From the NCBI RefSeq assembly GCF_024349685.1, contig NZ_AP025944.1, forward strand, positions 3,664,001 through 3,728,000: 64,000 nt of DNA, given 5' to 3'. This stretch comes from Pseudomonas sp. LRP2-20 (GTDB lineage Bacteria > Pseudomonadota > Gammaproteobacteria > Pseudomonadales > Pseudomonadaceae). The position numbers and the translations under genes were made by a program. Below are positions 45,979 through 54,209 of the stretch, piece after piece (the stretch's first letter is position 1; every line of letters begins with the position of its first letter). The notes beneath the pieces are model-generated. The model made no database searches. It was not told the origin of the DNA and was given only the letters and a program-made list of their open reading frames with translations.

Positions 45979-46659
45979 TTATCCGTGAGTGGGGGGATGC
46001 AGGGAAGCGGGCTGTTGGTCGAAGGCTCGCAGGTAGCGCAGGTGTGTGGCATCTGGGGTATGCAATACCTTGTCGATCCGGAACTTCGCCACCGGCTCCT
46101 GCAGGTTCTCGAAGAGGCGTCTGCCACTGCCCAAAAGCACCGGGGCCAAGGCGATTTCCAGTTCGTCGATGGCATCCATGCGCAGGTACTGCTGTATCAC
46201 GTCCGCGCCACCGGAGATGCGAATGTCGCGCCCACCTGCAACCGCCCTGGCCTTCTGGAGGGCTTGCGCTGGCCCATCGTTGCAGAAGTGGAACGTCGTG
46301 CCGCCCGGCCGCACCCACGGTTCGCGCTTTTCGTGGGTGAGCACGTACACCGGGCAATGGAAAGGTGCTTGCTCTGGCCAGCTGCGCTCGCCCTGGTCGA
46401 ACATGCGCTTGCCCATGATGGCCGCGCCGGTGCGCTCGAGGGTGTGGCGGAGCATGTCGTTGACCGGTCCTGTCTCGCCGCCCGAGGCGAACATGAGGTT
46501 CTCGCGAAAGTACTGCTGCTTGAGGATCCAGCCCATCAGCTCACCCCACCTGGCGCCCCACTGCTTGTAGCCGGGGTTTTCCCAGTGCGCGATGTCCATG
46601 CCTTCCGGGGCCATATAGCCGTCAAGGCTCAGGCCGATGTTGACGAATACCTTGCTCAT
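45979..46659 (-). CDS. Dihydrofolate reductase-family (RibD C-terminal-like) protein
   Basis: A 226-residue protein with GAGAGG before ATG 46659. The start MSKVFVNIGLSLDGYMAPEG, the middle TGAAIMGKRMFDQGE, and DIRISGGADVIQQYLRMDAI plus DELEIALAPVLLGSGRRLFE are the signature strands of the RibD-C/DHFR-like reductase fold that binds NADPH. Members reduce pterin- or pyrimidine-like substrates or are uncharacterised. It is followed 38 bases later by the TetR gene in the same orientation. Confidence 0.88.
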   Translation of the reverse strand: MSKVFVNIGLSLDGYMAPEGMDIAHWENPGYKQWGARWGELMGWILKQQYFRENLMFASGGETGPVNDMLRHTLERTGAAIMGKRMFDQGERSWPEQAPFHCPVYVLTHEKREPWVRPGGTTFHFCNDGPAQALQKARAVAGGRDIRISGGADVIQQYLRMDAIDELEIALAPVLLGSGRRLFENLQEPVAKFRIDKVLHTPDATHLRYLRAFDQQPASLHPPTHG

Positions 46660-46849
46660 GAACTGCCTCTCGCTGCGGATGGTTCACGCTCACTGAACAG
46701 AAGAGCCACATAAGTGTAGATGACCAGGATGTGGTCCCCGGCGGAGCATGAATGCCAACCCCGCCGTTGCGCCGTTGGAACTAAGCCACCGTTGCTGCCC
46801 CCTAACCCTGTGCGATAAGCCCAATGCCATTCACAGGAAGGTTTGATCA

Positions 46850-47098
46850 ATGAAACGTGAACAGATCGAAGGTGTTGCAGAAAAGGTGGCCGGCAAGGCG
46901 CAGAGCGCAGCCGGCAAGTGGCTGGAAGATCCGGCCCTGGAAGCGGAGGGAAATGCGCGCCAGGCATCGGGCCAGCTCACCAAAAGCTATGGTGATGCAC
47001 TGGATAACGTTTCCACATTTGTAAGGGAGAAGCCGCTGACGGCGCTGGCTGTGGCAGCAGGGCTTGCGCTGGTTGTCAGTCGACTGTTGCGGCGCTGA
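46850..47098 (+). CDS. CsbD-family stress protein with C-terminal membrane anchor
   Basis: An 82-residue protein; GGAAGG precedes the ATG. The first 45 residues match CsbD (REQIEGVAEKVAGKAQSAAG, AEGNARQASGQLTK). The C-terminus (REKPLTALAVAAGLALVVSR, then LLRR) is a tail anchor like that of ElaB/YqjD-type ribosome-associated proteins. CsbD proteins accumulate in general stress and stationary phase; the tail suggests attachment to the inner membrane. Confidence 0.85.
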   Translation: MKREQIEGVAEKVAGKAQSAAGKWLEDPALEAEGNARQASGQLTKSYGDALDNVSTFVREKPLTALAVAAGLALVVSRLLRR

Positions 47099-47189
47099 TT
47101 TGCAGCGCAAAGCGTTCGGCCATCAGACATAGAAAGGCTTGCAGCGCCCATGAGACCGAGCACCGTCCGGCGGCCCGGGCTCATGGGCA

Positions 47190-47327
47190 TTAGCAGGCGC
47201 AGCTGAGCTGCCGTTTCGCTGATCGGCGGCAGCGTTCGCAACAGTAGCGCACCTGGTCCCAGCATCGCGCCCAACGCTTGCGCCAGCTGAACGGCAGGCC
47301 ACAGGCGGAGCAGACCTTGCTCGGCAA
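47190..47327 (-). CDS. DUF2256 zinc-ribbon small protein (TTG start)
   Basis: Reading the minus strand after the DUF3833 stop gives [19 protein letters not shown], then [20 protein letters not shown], ending at TAA 47192-47190. This is the DUF2256 pattern (CxxC...PFxWRKKWxxxWDxVxYCxxxC), with Cys6/Cys9 and Cys30/Cys33 as probable zinc ligands. No ATG or GTG is available in frame between the preceding TGA (47351-47349) and the domain; TTG 47327 with AGG nine bases upstream is the best start, giving 45 residues. It is in the same frame as the upstream gene. DUF2256 genes usually sit near photolyase genes in Pseudomonas; no photolyase is present here. Confidence 0.7.
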   Translation of the reverse strand: MPSKVCSACGLPFSWRKRWARCWDQVRYCCERCRRSAKRQLSCAC

Positions 47328-47348
47328 CGGCTTAGGCCTATCCGCGTG

Positions 47349-47882
47349 TCACGGAGTGCCTGACGGCACGCGACGGAAGAACAGGCTGATCTGCCCGACC
47401 TCGATGCCCAGCTTGCTCATACGGGTGCGGTTGATCAGGGTATTCTCGTCCATCAGGTACATCCAGTCGTCCATGTCCATCGTCCAGTGCCGGCCATCGA
47501 CCGGCAAGTCCAGGCGGTAGCGCCAGTGCAGCGCGTTACCCGCCACCTCGCCCTCGGCCACGCCAACCACATCACCGGCCGTGCCGCGCCAACGGTTCGG
47601 GCCGTCGGGGGTCAACGTCCAGATGCGCTGTTGGCGCGTGCCATCGCTGTACACGAAGTGCTCGTCGAGGATCAGTCGCTGGCCTTCACGGCGACTGTCG
47701 ATGCGCACCTTGAAGCGCTTGACCACTTCGCCCGAGGGCTTCTGGAACAGGCCCCAGGCCTGCACCGGCTGCGAAAAGAACGCCGCCAGGTCCAGGCGCG
47801 GCTGCTCCTGGGCATAATGCTCGACACCCACCTTGCAACTGCCCAGTAGCAGGCAGGCGATCATCAGCAACGCCTTGTACAT
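47349..47882 (-). CDS. DUF3833-family lipoprotein
   Basis: A 177-residue protein with a lipoprotein signal peptide (MYKALLMIACLLLGSC, lipobox LLGSC with Cys16). The body contains QAWGLFQKPSGEVVKRFKV, DEHFVYSDGTRQQRIWTL and DMDDWMYLMDENTLINRTRM, the pattern of DUF3833. It is expected at the inner face of the outer membrane. It lies 12 bases after the chalcone isomerase-like gene; these two commonly occur together in a Pseudomonas cluster with cyclopropane fatty-acid synthase-like and FAD amine-oxidase genes, which are absent here. Function unknown; a lipid-modification link is inferred from that cluster. Confidence 0.85.
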   Translation of the reverse strand: MYKALLMIACLLLGSCKVGVEHYAQEQPRLDLAAFFSQPVQAWGLFQKPSGEVVKRFKVRIDSRREGQRLILDEHFVYSDGTRQQRIWTLTPDGPNRWRGTAGDVVGVAEGEVAGNALHWRYRLDLPVDGRHWTMDMDDWMYLMDENTLINRTRMSKLGIEVGQISLFFRRVPSGTP

Positions 47883-47894
47883 GCTTAAGCCTCC

Positions 47895-48434
47895 TCAGTC
47901 GTTTGCAGCAACCCCCAGCAGACGTTCGCGCAGCTGCGCATCGCGGGACCGGGGGTCCAGCCAGATGGCAAAGAACGCACGGGCCAAGGCCGGGTCGGTC
48001 ACTTCCAGGCTGAGCTGGCCATCGACATAGAAGCGGCAACCGTGGCCGGGCAGGTACAAGCCGGTGATGCGCATGCCGGGGCGCACATCCACGAAGGCTT
48101 CAGACAGGGTGGCGGACCACTGCTCGATGGTATCGCTGGCCAATGGCGGCTTCGCCAGCCGTTGCATTTCTTCGATGCTGGCCTGCACCAAGGTGTTCCG
48201 GGAAAGCGCCCGGTGGTAGGTCAGTTCGAGGGCGAACGGCTCGGCCCAGGACCACGCGGTACCGGCGCGCCACAGGCGGGCGGTGTAGAGACGCAGGCCG
48301 AACCAGGTGAAATCGCCGCTGCCCGAGAGTTTCGCGCTGGGCAGGGAGGACTGCCAGTCAGCGGAGGCGGACTGGCTCAGGATCATCACAGTGACCAGGG
48401 TGAGTGCGCTAATGGCCGAAGGTTTGAGTGCCAC
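47895..48434 (-). CDS. Chalcone isomerase-like exported protein
   Basis: About 179 residues if GTG 48434 is the start (VALKPSAISALTLVTVMILS), which gives a compact signal peptide cleaved near SASA. A TTG ten codons upstream (48464) is an alternative; neither has a good ribosome site, so the start is uncertain. The mature part (LSGSGDFTWFGLRLYTARLW, ELTYHRALSRNTLVQASIEE, PGMRITGLYLPGHGCRFYVD) matches the bacterial chalcone-isomerase-like family (PF16036 type). These are probably periplasmic ligand-binding proteins rather than flavonoid isomerases. First gene of a three-gene set with the DUF3833 and DUF2256 genes. Confidence 0.8.
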   Translation of the reverse strand: MALKPSAISALTLVTVMILSQSASADWQSSLPSAKLSGSGDFTWFGLRLYTARLWRAGTAWSWAEPFALELTYHRALSRNTLVQASIEEMQRLAKPPLASDTIEQWSATLSEAFVDVRPGMRITGLYLPGHGCRFYVDGQLSLEVTDPALARAFFAIWLDPRSRDAQLRERLLGVAAND

Positions 48435-48559
48435 GGGCGGTGCACCGGAGGGATTTCTATACAAGAGTAGTATTTTGTATAGATTTTTGAGGCTATTTCT
48501 GAAGCCCGCACTGTCTCTGTGGGAGCAACTGTCTTGCTCAATTTCCAGAATCTGGCGCG

Positions 48560-48669
48560 ATCCCTGTGGGAGCGGGCTCGCCCGCGAACACCGGCGAAGC
48601 CGGTGCCATGCACCGAGTCGCCTTCTTCGCGGGCAAGTCGGGGCGCCGAACCGCCGCTCCCACAGGGAT
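48560..48669. repeat. REP pair, diverged
   Basis: ATCCCTGTGGGAGCGGGCTC (from 48560) and its diverged reverse complement ending CGCTCCCACAGGGAT (to 48668) face each other. A small ACCGGCGAAGCCGGT palindrome lies between. Further partial copies of the GTGGGAGC core occur just to the left (48518-48525). Confidence 0.65.
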
Positions 48670-48697
48670 GGGGATCAGGCAAGCGCTCGACCGATGA

Positions 48698-50605
48698 TCA
48701 CAAGACCGGTTTGCGCGCCGCCCCGCTACGCCGCTTGGCCATCGCTGCCAGGCGTACCGCGACGTTCGCGGCACCATACCCGGCATAGCCACCTTTGCGC
48801 TGGATGATCTCGAAGAAGAAGCGCTCTTCGAACGGTTCGGTGTACACGTGGAACAGCTCGCCACCCTGGGCATCACGGTCGTACAGCACGTTGTAGTACG
48901 CCAGTTCGCTGAGGAACTCGTCGTTGAAATCGAAGCGCGCCGCGAGGTCGTCGTAGTAGTTCAGCGGAATTTCCAGCAACGGCACGCCAGACTCCTTCGC
49001 CCGGGCAACTTCCTTGAAGATGTCCGCGCAATCGAAGGCGATGTGATGCACGCCCGAACCGCGATAGCTGGACAGCGCATGGGCGATGGCGGTGTTGCGG
49101 TTTTCCGAGATGTTCAACGGCAAACGCAGGCTGCCGCACTGGCTGCGCAAGGCGCGGCTCTTGACCAGGCCGTACGGGTCGGGCAGCACCACTTCATCGT
49201 CGGCAGCAAAATCGAACAGGCTCTTGTAGAACAGCACCCAGCTGTCCAGCGACTCGGCCGGCAACGCCAGGGCCATATGGTCGATGCGCTGCAAACCACC
49301 GCTGGCATCGGCGGCCGGGTCCAGGCGGAAGTCGGTGTCATACAGCGACGGCCCTTCCTTGCCCTGCTCCACCAGGTAGATCAGGCTGCCGTCCGGCGCA
49401 CGCACGGCCGGCACTTCGCATTCGTTGGGGCCTACCAGGCCGCGGAATGGCTGGCCGCGGAAGTCGGTGGCGCGCTGCAGCGCGGCGTGCTCGTCCTTCA
49501 CCCGCAAGGCGGTGGCACACAGCGACGGGCCGTGGGCTTCGAAGAAGTTGTGGCCGAAGGAGTATGGCTCGGCATTGAGCACGATGTTGATGTCATTCTG
49601 ACGCAGCAGGCGCACGTCCTTGCTGCGGTGCTTGCCGGCTTCGGCAAAGCCCAGGCGCTTGAGCCAACCGCCCAGGCGCGCGCCGACTGCTTCGTCGACG
49701 GCAAATTCGAGGAACTCCACGCCGTCATAGACACTGGCGGCCGGCGGGGTGAACAACACACCAGGTTCGATGGCGGTGCCTTCCTGCTCCAGGCGCAGGC
49801 GGGTCTGCTCTTCGAGGTACAGCAGCGAGCGCAGGCCGTCGGCGGCGTTCTGCCGAGTCGGCGCGGCGCGGAAGCCATCGTTGAAGATTTCCAGCGACAG
49901 CGGGCCACGGTAGCCAGTGGCCAGGATCGGCGCGAGGAAGCCGGCCAGGTCCATTTCGCCCTGCCCCGGGAAGTTGCGGAAGTGGCGGCTCCACTCCAGC
50001 ACGTCCATGTTCAGGATCGGCGCGTCGGCCATCTGCACGAAGAAGATCTTGTCGCCGGGGATGTCGCGGATCGCCGCCGGGTCCCCTTTGAGCGACAGGG
50101 TGTGGAAGCTGTCGAGGATCACCCCCAGCGCCGGGTGGTCGGCCTGGCGTACCAGGTTCCACACTTGCTGGTAGGTATTGACGTGACGGCCCCAGGCCAG
50201 TGCTTCGTAACCGATGCGCAAGCCGCGCTTGCCGGCGTGCTCGGCGAGCAGGCGCAGGTCGTCCACCAGGATCTGTTCATCCCCCAGGGCGTCGGCCTGG
50301 ACGTTGCTGCACACCAGCACCAGGTCGGTGCCCAGCTCTTGCATCAGGTCGAACTTGCGCTCGGCGCGGTCGAGGTTCTTCTGCAGGCGGTCGCGGCGGC
50401 AACCTTCAAAATCACGGAACGGCTGGAACAGGGTGATGGCAATGCCGAGGTCGGCGCACATCTGCCGGACTTCACGCGGGCTACCGGCGTAGTACAGCAG
50501 GTCGTTCTCGAAGATCTCGACGCCGTCGAAACCGGCGGCGGCGATGGCTTCGAGCTTTTCCGGCAGAGTGCCGCTCAAGGACACGGTGGCTATCGAACGC
50601 TGCAT
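48698..50605 (-). CDS. quiC: 3-Dehydroshikimate dehydratase (two-domain, with VOC/HPPD-like half)
   Basis: A 635-residue cytoplasmic enzyme converting 3-dehydroshikimate to protocatechuate, the entry of quinate and shikimate into the beta-ketoadipate pathway. The N-terminal half (1-275) is a sugar-phosphate isomerase/epimerase TIM barrel with metal-ligand regions DGVEIFENDLL, GVILDSFHTLS, FFVQMADAP and LSLEIFNDGF. The C-terminal half is an HPPD-like vicinal-oxygen-chelate region with HMALALPAESLDSW, GVHHIAFDCADIF and FFEIIQRKGGYAGYG, holding the H/H/E metal triad. This fused form is typical of P. putida QuiC. It is divergent from an MHS transporter, with a PcaR-like box between them. Confidence 0.92.
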   Translation of the reverse strand: MQRSIATVSLSGTLPEKLEAIAAAGFDGVEIFENDLLYYAGSPREVRQMCADLGIAITLFQPFRDFEGCRRDRLQKNLDRAERKFDLMQELGTDLVLVCSNVQADALGDEQILVDDLRLLAEHAGKRGLRIGYEALAWGRHVNTYQQVWNLVRQADHPALGVILDSFHTLSLKGDPAAIRDIPGDKIFFVQMADAPILNMDVLEWSRHFRNFPGQGEMDLAGFLAPILATGYRGPLSLEIFNDGFRAAPTRQNAADGLRSLLYLEEQTRLRLEQEGTAIEPGVLFTPPAASVYDGVEFLEFAVDEAVGARLGGWLKRLGFAEAGKHRSKDVRLLRQNDINIVLNAEPYSFGHNFFEAHGPSLCATALRVKDEHAALQRATDFRGQPFRGLVGPNECEVPAVRAPDGSLIYLVEQGKEGPSLYDTDFRLDPAADASGGLQRIDHMALALPAESLDSWVLFYKSLFDFAADDEVVLPDPYGLVKSRALRSQCGSLRLPLNISENRNTAIAHALSSYRGSGVHHIAFDCADIFKEVARAKESGVPLLEIPLNYYDDLAARFDFNDEFLSELAYYNVLYDRDAQGGELFHVYTEPFEERFFFEIIQRKGGYAGYGAANVAVRLAAMAKRRSGAARKPVL

Positions 50606-50670
50606 GGGGGGAGTTCCTTGTTATTGGACGGACGACGAACCAGAACCTCGTGGGGTTCTTGGCACTATTG

Positions 50671-50699
50671 ATTATTCGCAGGTAAAGTCGGCCCGGCAA
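50671..50699 (-). promoter_or_regulatory. Candidate sigma-70 promoter for quiC
   Basis: On the minus strand TTGCCG (-35, 50699-50694) and AATAAT (-10, 50676-50671) are 17 bases apart, about 65 bases before the quiC start. Confidence 0.5.
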
Positions 50700-50727
50700 T
50701 CTGTTTGTACGAAATGGTTAGTTTTGC

Positions 50728-50742
50728 GTTCGATTACCGCAC
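50728..50742. promoter_or_regulatory. PcaR-like (IclR-family) operator
   Basis: GTTCGATTACCGCAC differs at two positions from the P. putida PcaR box as I remember it (GTTCGATAATCGCAC). It lies between quiC and the MHS transporter gene, both expected to feed protocatechuate, so control by PcaR or a related IclR-type regulator is plausible. It is upstream of the candidate quiC -35 box, a position suited to activation. Confidence 0.55.
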
Positions 50743-51085
50743 AAAACCGATTTTGACGAATTGATTCACCGCCAACCCTAGGCAAACATGAACCCAGACG
50801 CAGACACACCGACCGCCCTCTTCTGCCCTGACGGTCGCTCGGCACAACCTGCGCAGACAAGCCCAGCGTCACCACATAATAAGTTCAATAAACCGGGTAC
50901 CGACCTATGCACACCTCCATCGCCCTGCGATCCGCACCTGCTCGTTCGTCCTCCCTTTGCAGACAACGCCTGCGATCAATCGCGCCATAACGCACGCCCT
51001 ACTCCCGACAAGCGATCGCACTCCCTCTGGCCGCCCCTGGGCGACGCCAGCCGTGCGGCGACCTACAAGAACAACGGAGACAACG

Positions 51086-52459
51086 ATGGCTCACTCAAGC
51101 TCTCAAGCCAAGAAAGCGACCGCCAGCGGATGGATTGGCTCGGCACTCGAATACTACGATTTCTTCATCTATGCCCAGGCTGCGGCGCTGATCTTCCCGC
51201 AGATCTTCTTCCCCAACACCGACCCGAAAATGGCCATCATCGCCTCGCTGGCCACCTACGGCGTGGGCTACCTGGCGCGCCCGGTCGGCGCTTTCGTGCT
51301 CGGCCACTGGGGTGACACCCGCGGGCGCAAGAACGTTCTGCTGCTGTGCATGTTCCTGATGGGCCTGTCGACCATGGCCGTCGGCCTGCTGCCGACCTAC
51401 CACGACATCGGCCTGCTCGCCCCGGCCTTGCTGGTACTGCTGCGCCTGGTCCAGGGCTTTGCCGTGGCCGGTGAGATCTCCGGTGCCAGCTCGATGATCA
51501 TGGAGCACGCCCCGTTCGGCCGGCGCGGGTACTACGCCAGCTTCACCTTGCAGGGCGTGCAGGCCGGCCAGGTACTGGCGGCGGCAGTGTTCCTGCCACT
51601 GGCCTACTTCATGCCGAGCGAAGCCTTCAATGACTGGGGCTGGCGCATTCCGTTCCTGATGAGCGCCTTCGTCCTGATCGCAGGCTTCATCATCCGCAAG
51701 GAAGTGCACGAAACCCCAGCGTTCGTGAAGGAAGAGAAGCAGGACAAGGTTGCCAAGTCGCCGATCAGCGAAGCCTTCCGCCACAGCTGGAAGCACATGG
51801 TGCTGGTGATGTTCATGGCCCTGATGAACGTGATCCCGGTGGTCGCCACCATCTTCGGCGCTGCCTACGCGGTACAACCGGCCTACGGCATCGGCTTCGA
51901 CAAGAGCGTGTACCTGTGGATTCCGGTGGTGGGCAACATTGTCGCGGTGCTGGTGATCCCGTTCGTGGGCAACCTGTCCGACAAGATCGGCCGCCGCCCG
52001 ACCATGATCGCTGGCTGCCTGGGTTCGGGCCTGCTGGCCTTCGTCTACCTGTATGCGATCAGCATCCAGAACGTGCCACTGGCCTTCGCCACCTCGATCG
52101 TGATGTGGGGCATGGTCTACCAGGGCTACAACGCGGTATTCCCAAGCTTCTACCCGGAGCTGTTCCACACCCGCTACCGCGTCTCGGCCATGGCCATCGC
52201 GCAGAACATCGGCACCATGCTGACTGCCATGCTGCCGGCACTGTTCGCCCTGGTGGCGCCACCGGGTTCGGACAACATTCCGCTGGTGATCGGTGGCCTG
52301 GCGTTCTTCATCACTTGCGTGTGTGCACTGGCGGCCTACATTGCGCCTGAGACCCACCGTCTGGCGATGGAAGACCTGGGTAACCCAGAGGCCAAGCCGA
52401 TGGAGAAGGAAGCCTTCGAGGCCAGCCGTAAAGGCAGCTTTCAGGCGGTGAGCCACTGA
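51086..52459 (+). CDS. MFS transporter, metabolite:H+ symporter (MHS) family, probable quinate/shikimate uptake
   Basis: A 457-residue inner-membrane protein with 12 predicted helices. The start at 51086 (MAHSSSQAKKATASGWIGSA) has GGAG 6 bases upstream. MHS signatures are visible: SGWIGSALEYYDFFIYAQAA, the loop 2-3 motif GHWGDTRGRKNVLL, LRLVQGFAVAGEISGASSMI and loop 8-9 GNLSDKIGRRPTMI. The family imports citrate, proline, shikimate, dicarboxylates and aromatic acids. The divergent 3-dehydroshikimate dehydratase gene makes quinate, shikimate or dehydroshikimate the likely cargo, an inference from context. Confidence 0.9.
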   Translation: MAHSSSQAKKATASGWIGSALEYYDFFIYAQAAALIFPQIFFPNTDPKMAIIASLATYGVGYLARPVGAFVLGHWGDTRGRKNVLLLCMFLMGLSTMAVGLLPTYHDIGLLAPALLVLLRLVQGFAVAGEISGASSMIMEHAPFGRRGYYASFTLQGVQAGQVLAAAVFLPLAYFMPSEAFNDWGWRIPFLMSAFVLIAGFIIRKEVHETPAFVKEEKQDKVAKSPISEAFRHSWKHMVLVMFMALMNVIPVVATIFGAAYAVQPAYGIGFDKSVYLWIPVVGNIVAVLVIPFVGNLSDKIGRRPTMIAGCLGSGLLAFVYLYAISIQNVPLAFATSIVMWGMVYQGYNAVFPSFYPELFHTRYRVSAMAIAQNIGTMLTAMLPALFALVAPPGSDNIPLVIGGLAFFITCVCALAAYIAPETHRLAMEDLGNPEAKPMEKEAFEASRKGSFQAVSH

Positions 52460-52469
52460 TAAATCGCAA

Positions 52470-52587
52470 GGGGCCGCTTTGCGGCCCATTCGCGGGCAAG
52501 CCCGCTACCACAGGGATGTCACAAGCCTTGGCTTTGTGGTGGCCTTCGGGAGCGGGCTTGCCCGCGAATGGGCTGCAAGGCAGCCCC
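52470..52587. repeat. REP pair
   Basis: GGGGCCGCTTTGCGGCCCAT followed by TCGCGGGCAAGCCCGCTACC, and the facing copy ending GAATGGGCTGCAAGGCAGCCCC (52587), between the convergent MHS transporter and ddc genes. The copies are near complementary with several mismatches in the outer arms. Confidence 0.7.
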
Positions 52588-52594
52588 ATCGATA

Positions 52595-54007
52595 TCAGCC
52601 TTTAACCACTTCTTGCAGGTTCAGCCAAAGCTTTTCCACATGCTCCCGCTCGGTCGGCAAGGCCCCCACCGAAACCCGCACCATCCACCGCCCTTCCAGC
52701 GTCGCCGGCGTCACATACGCCACCCCTGACGCATTCAGCCGCTCAGCCCACGCCTTGGTATGCGCATCCAGCGCCTCCCCCTCCAGCCCGGCAGGCCGAT
52801 GGCGAATGCACAAGGTCTGTAGCTGCACCGGCGCCAGCACTTCCCACTGCGCCGCTGCATTCACCTGCTCCGCCAGCCAGCGCGCATTCTCCAGGTCCCG
52901 CCGCAGGCGCTGCTGCAACGCCTCCACACCCTCGCTGCGCAACATGAACCACAGTTTCAAGGCACGGAACCGGCGGCCCAGCGGAATCCCCCAATCACGC
53001 AGGTTCTTCACCTCCCCATCCACTGCCGACTGCAGGTAGCTCGGGTTGGTGCTCATCACCCGGATCAGGTGCTGCGGATCGCGCACGTAATAGATCGAGC
53101 AATCGAACGCCACCCCCAGCCACTTGTGCGCGTTGACCACCACCGAGTCGGCCAGCTCGATGCCGTCCCACATCCAGCGGCACTCCGGCAGGATCATCGC
53201 CGAGCCGGCCATGGCCGAGTCGACATGCAGCCACAGCCCGTTGGCCTGGGCAATTTCGCCGATCGGGCGCAGCGGGTCGAGGGCGGTGGTGGTCGTGGTG
53301 CCCGTGGTGGCGACCACGGCACAGGGCTGGTTGCCAGCGGCCAGGTCCTGCTCGATGGCAGCCCGCAGCGCCTCCGGGCGCATGGCGAACTGCGCGTCGG
53401 TGGCGATCAGGCGGATGTTGGCGCGACCGAAGCCGGCCAGCAGCGCGGCCTTGTCCACCGAGCTGTGGGCATGGGCGCTGACATAGACGATCAGCGGCTT
53501 GGCCTCGGCCTGCAGGCCGCCACGTACCAGGGCATAGTCAGTGGCTCGCTCACGGGCGCTGATCAGCGCCACCAGGGTGCTGGTGGATGCGGTGTCCTGA
53601 ATCACCCCGCTCCACTGGGCCGACAGGCCAAGCAGCTGGCGCAGCCAGTCGAGGGTGGTTTCTTCCAGCTCGCTCAGCGCCGGGCTGGATTGCCACGACA
53701 GGCCCAGCACGCCGAGGCCGGTGCTGAGGAAGTCGCCGAGCACCGACGACAGCGTGCCGTTGGACGGGAAGTAGCCGTAGAAATCCGGGTGCTGCCAGTG
53801 CGACAGGCCAGGCATGACCAGTTGGTTGACGTCGTCGAGGATGGCTTCGAACGGCTCGCCTTGCTGTGGAGCGCCTTGTGGCAGCTGGGCCTTGAGGTAG
53901 CCGGGCTCGACCTGGGCCATGACCGGGCGCTCGCCGACGGATTGGCGGTAGTCGGCGATCAGGTCGATCAGCTGATGGCCGTACTGGCGGAATTGTTCTG
54001 GGGTCAC
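52595..54007 (-). CDS. ddc: Aromatic-L-amino-acid (DOPA) decarboxylase
   Basis: A 470-residue PLP enzyme, the length of the characterised P. putida DOPA decarboxylase. GTG 54007 is the start, with CAGGAG just upstream; the longer open frame runs into a REP element. Group II decarboxylase features: HPDFYGYFPSNGT near 73, the aromatic-stacking His181 (SAHAHSSVDKAA), Asp263 (LHVDSAMAG) that binds the pyridine nitrogen, and Lys295 (VNAHKWLG) forming the Schiff base. It converts L-DOPA and probably related aromatic amino acids to amines in the cytoplasm. A LysR gene follows upstream in the same orientation, a neighbour pairing also seen in P. putida. Confidence 0.92.
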   Translation of the reverse strand: MTPEQFRQYGHQLIDLIADYRQSVGERPVMAQVEPGYLKAQLPQGAPQQGEPFEAILDDVNQLVMPGLSHWQHPDFYGYFPSNGTLSSVLGDFLSTGLGVLGLSWQSSPALSELEETTLDWLRQLLGLSAQWSGVIQDTASTSTLVALISARERATDYALVRGGLQAEAKPLIVYVSAHAHSSVDKAALLAGFGRANIRLIATDAQFAMRPEALRAAIEQDLAAGNQPCAVVATTGTTTTTALDPLRPIGEIAQANGLWLHVDSAMAGSAMILPECRWMWDGIELADSVVVNAHKWLGVAFDCSIYYVRDPQHLIRVMSTNPSYLQSAVDGEVKNLRDWGIPLGRRFRALKLWFMLRSEGVEALQQRLRRDLENARWLAEQVNAAAQWEVLAPVQLQTLCIRHRPAGLEGEALDAHTKAWAERLNASGVAYVTPATLEGRWMVRVSVGALPTEREHVEKLWLNLQEVVKG

Positions 54008-54033
54008 GCGCGCTCTCCTGTGGTTTATCTTGT

Positions 54034-54145
54034 GTCTGCGCCGGCCTCTTCGCGGGTAAACCCGCTCCCACAGGTACACCACTGCCCTCAAGGCCTGTGG
54101 TGATCCTGTGGGAGCGGGTTTACCCGCGAAGAGGCCGGTGCAGAC
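54034..54145. repeat. REP pair, 40 of 41 bases complementary
   Basis: Bases 54034-54074 and 54105-54145 are reverse complements with a single mismatch (GTCTGCGCC against GTCTGCACC) and a 30-base spacer. Same GGGTAAACCCGCTCCCACAGG variant as at 41218-41326. It lies just upstream of the ddc start. Confidence 0.85.
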
Positions 54146-54209
54146 AACACAATGCCCCCAAGTCTAGGCGCCCACGCCCAGGCGAATAACCCCGCTTCGC
54201 GCATACCTG

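Larger units (their letters stand above)
50606..51085. other. Divergent control region quiC/MHS transporter
   Basis: This 480-base region carries the candidate quiC promoter and PcaR-like box in its left third. The remaining ~330 bases before the transporter start form a long leader or hold an unresolved promoter. Open frames running through it lack ribosome sites and familiar sequences and are not called. Confidence 0.45.

Noticed and set aside
50788..51315. 175-codon plus-strand frame overlapping the MHS transporter start
   Set aside because: Overlaps the well-supported start of the transporter in another frame; Pro/Ser-rich noise.
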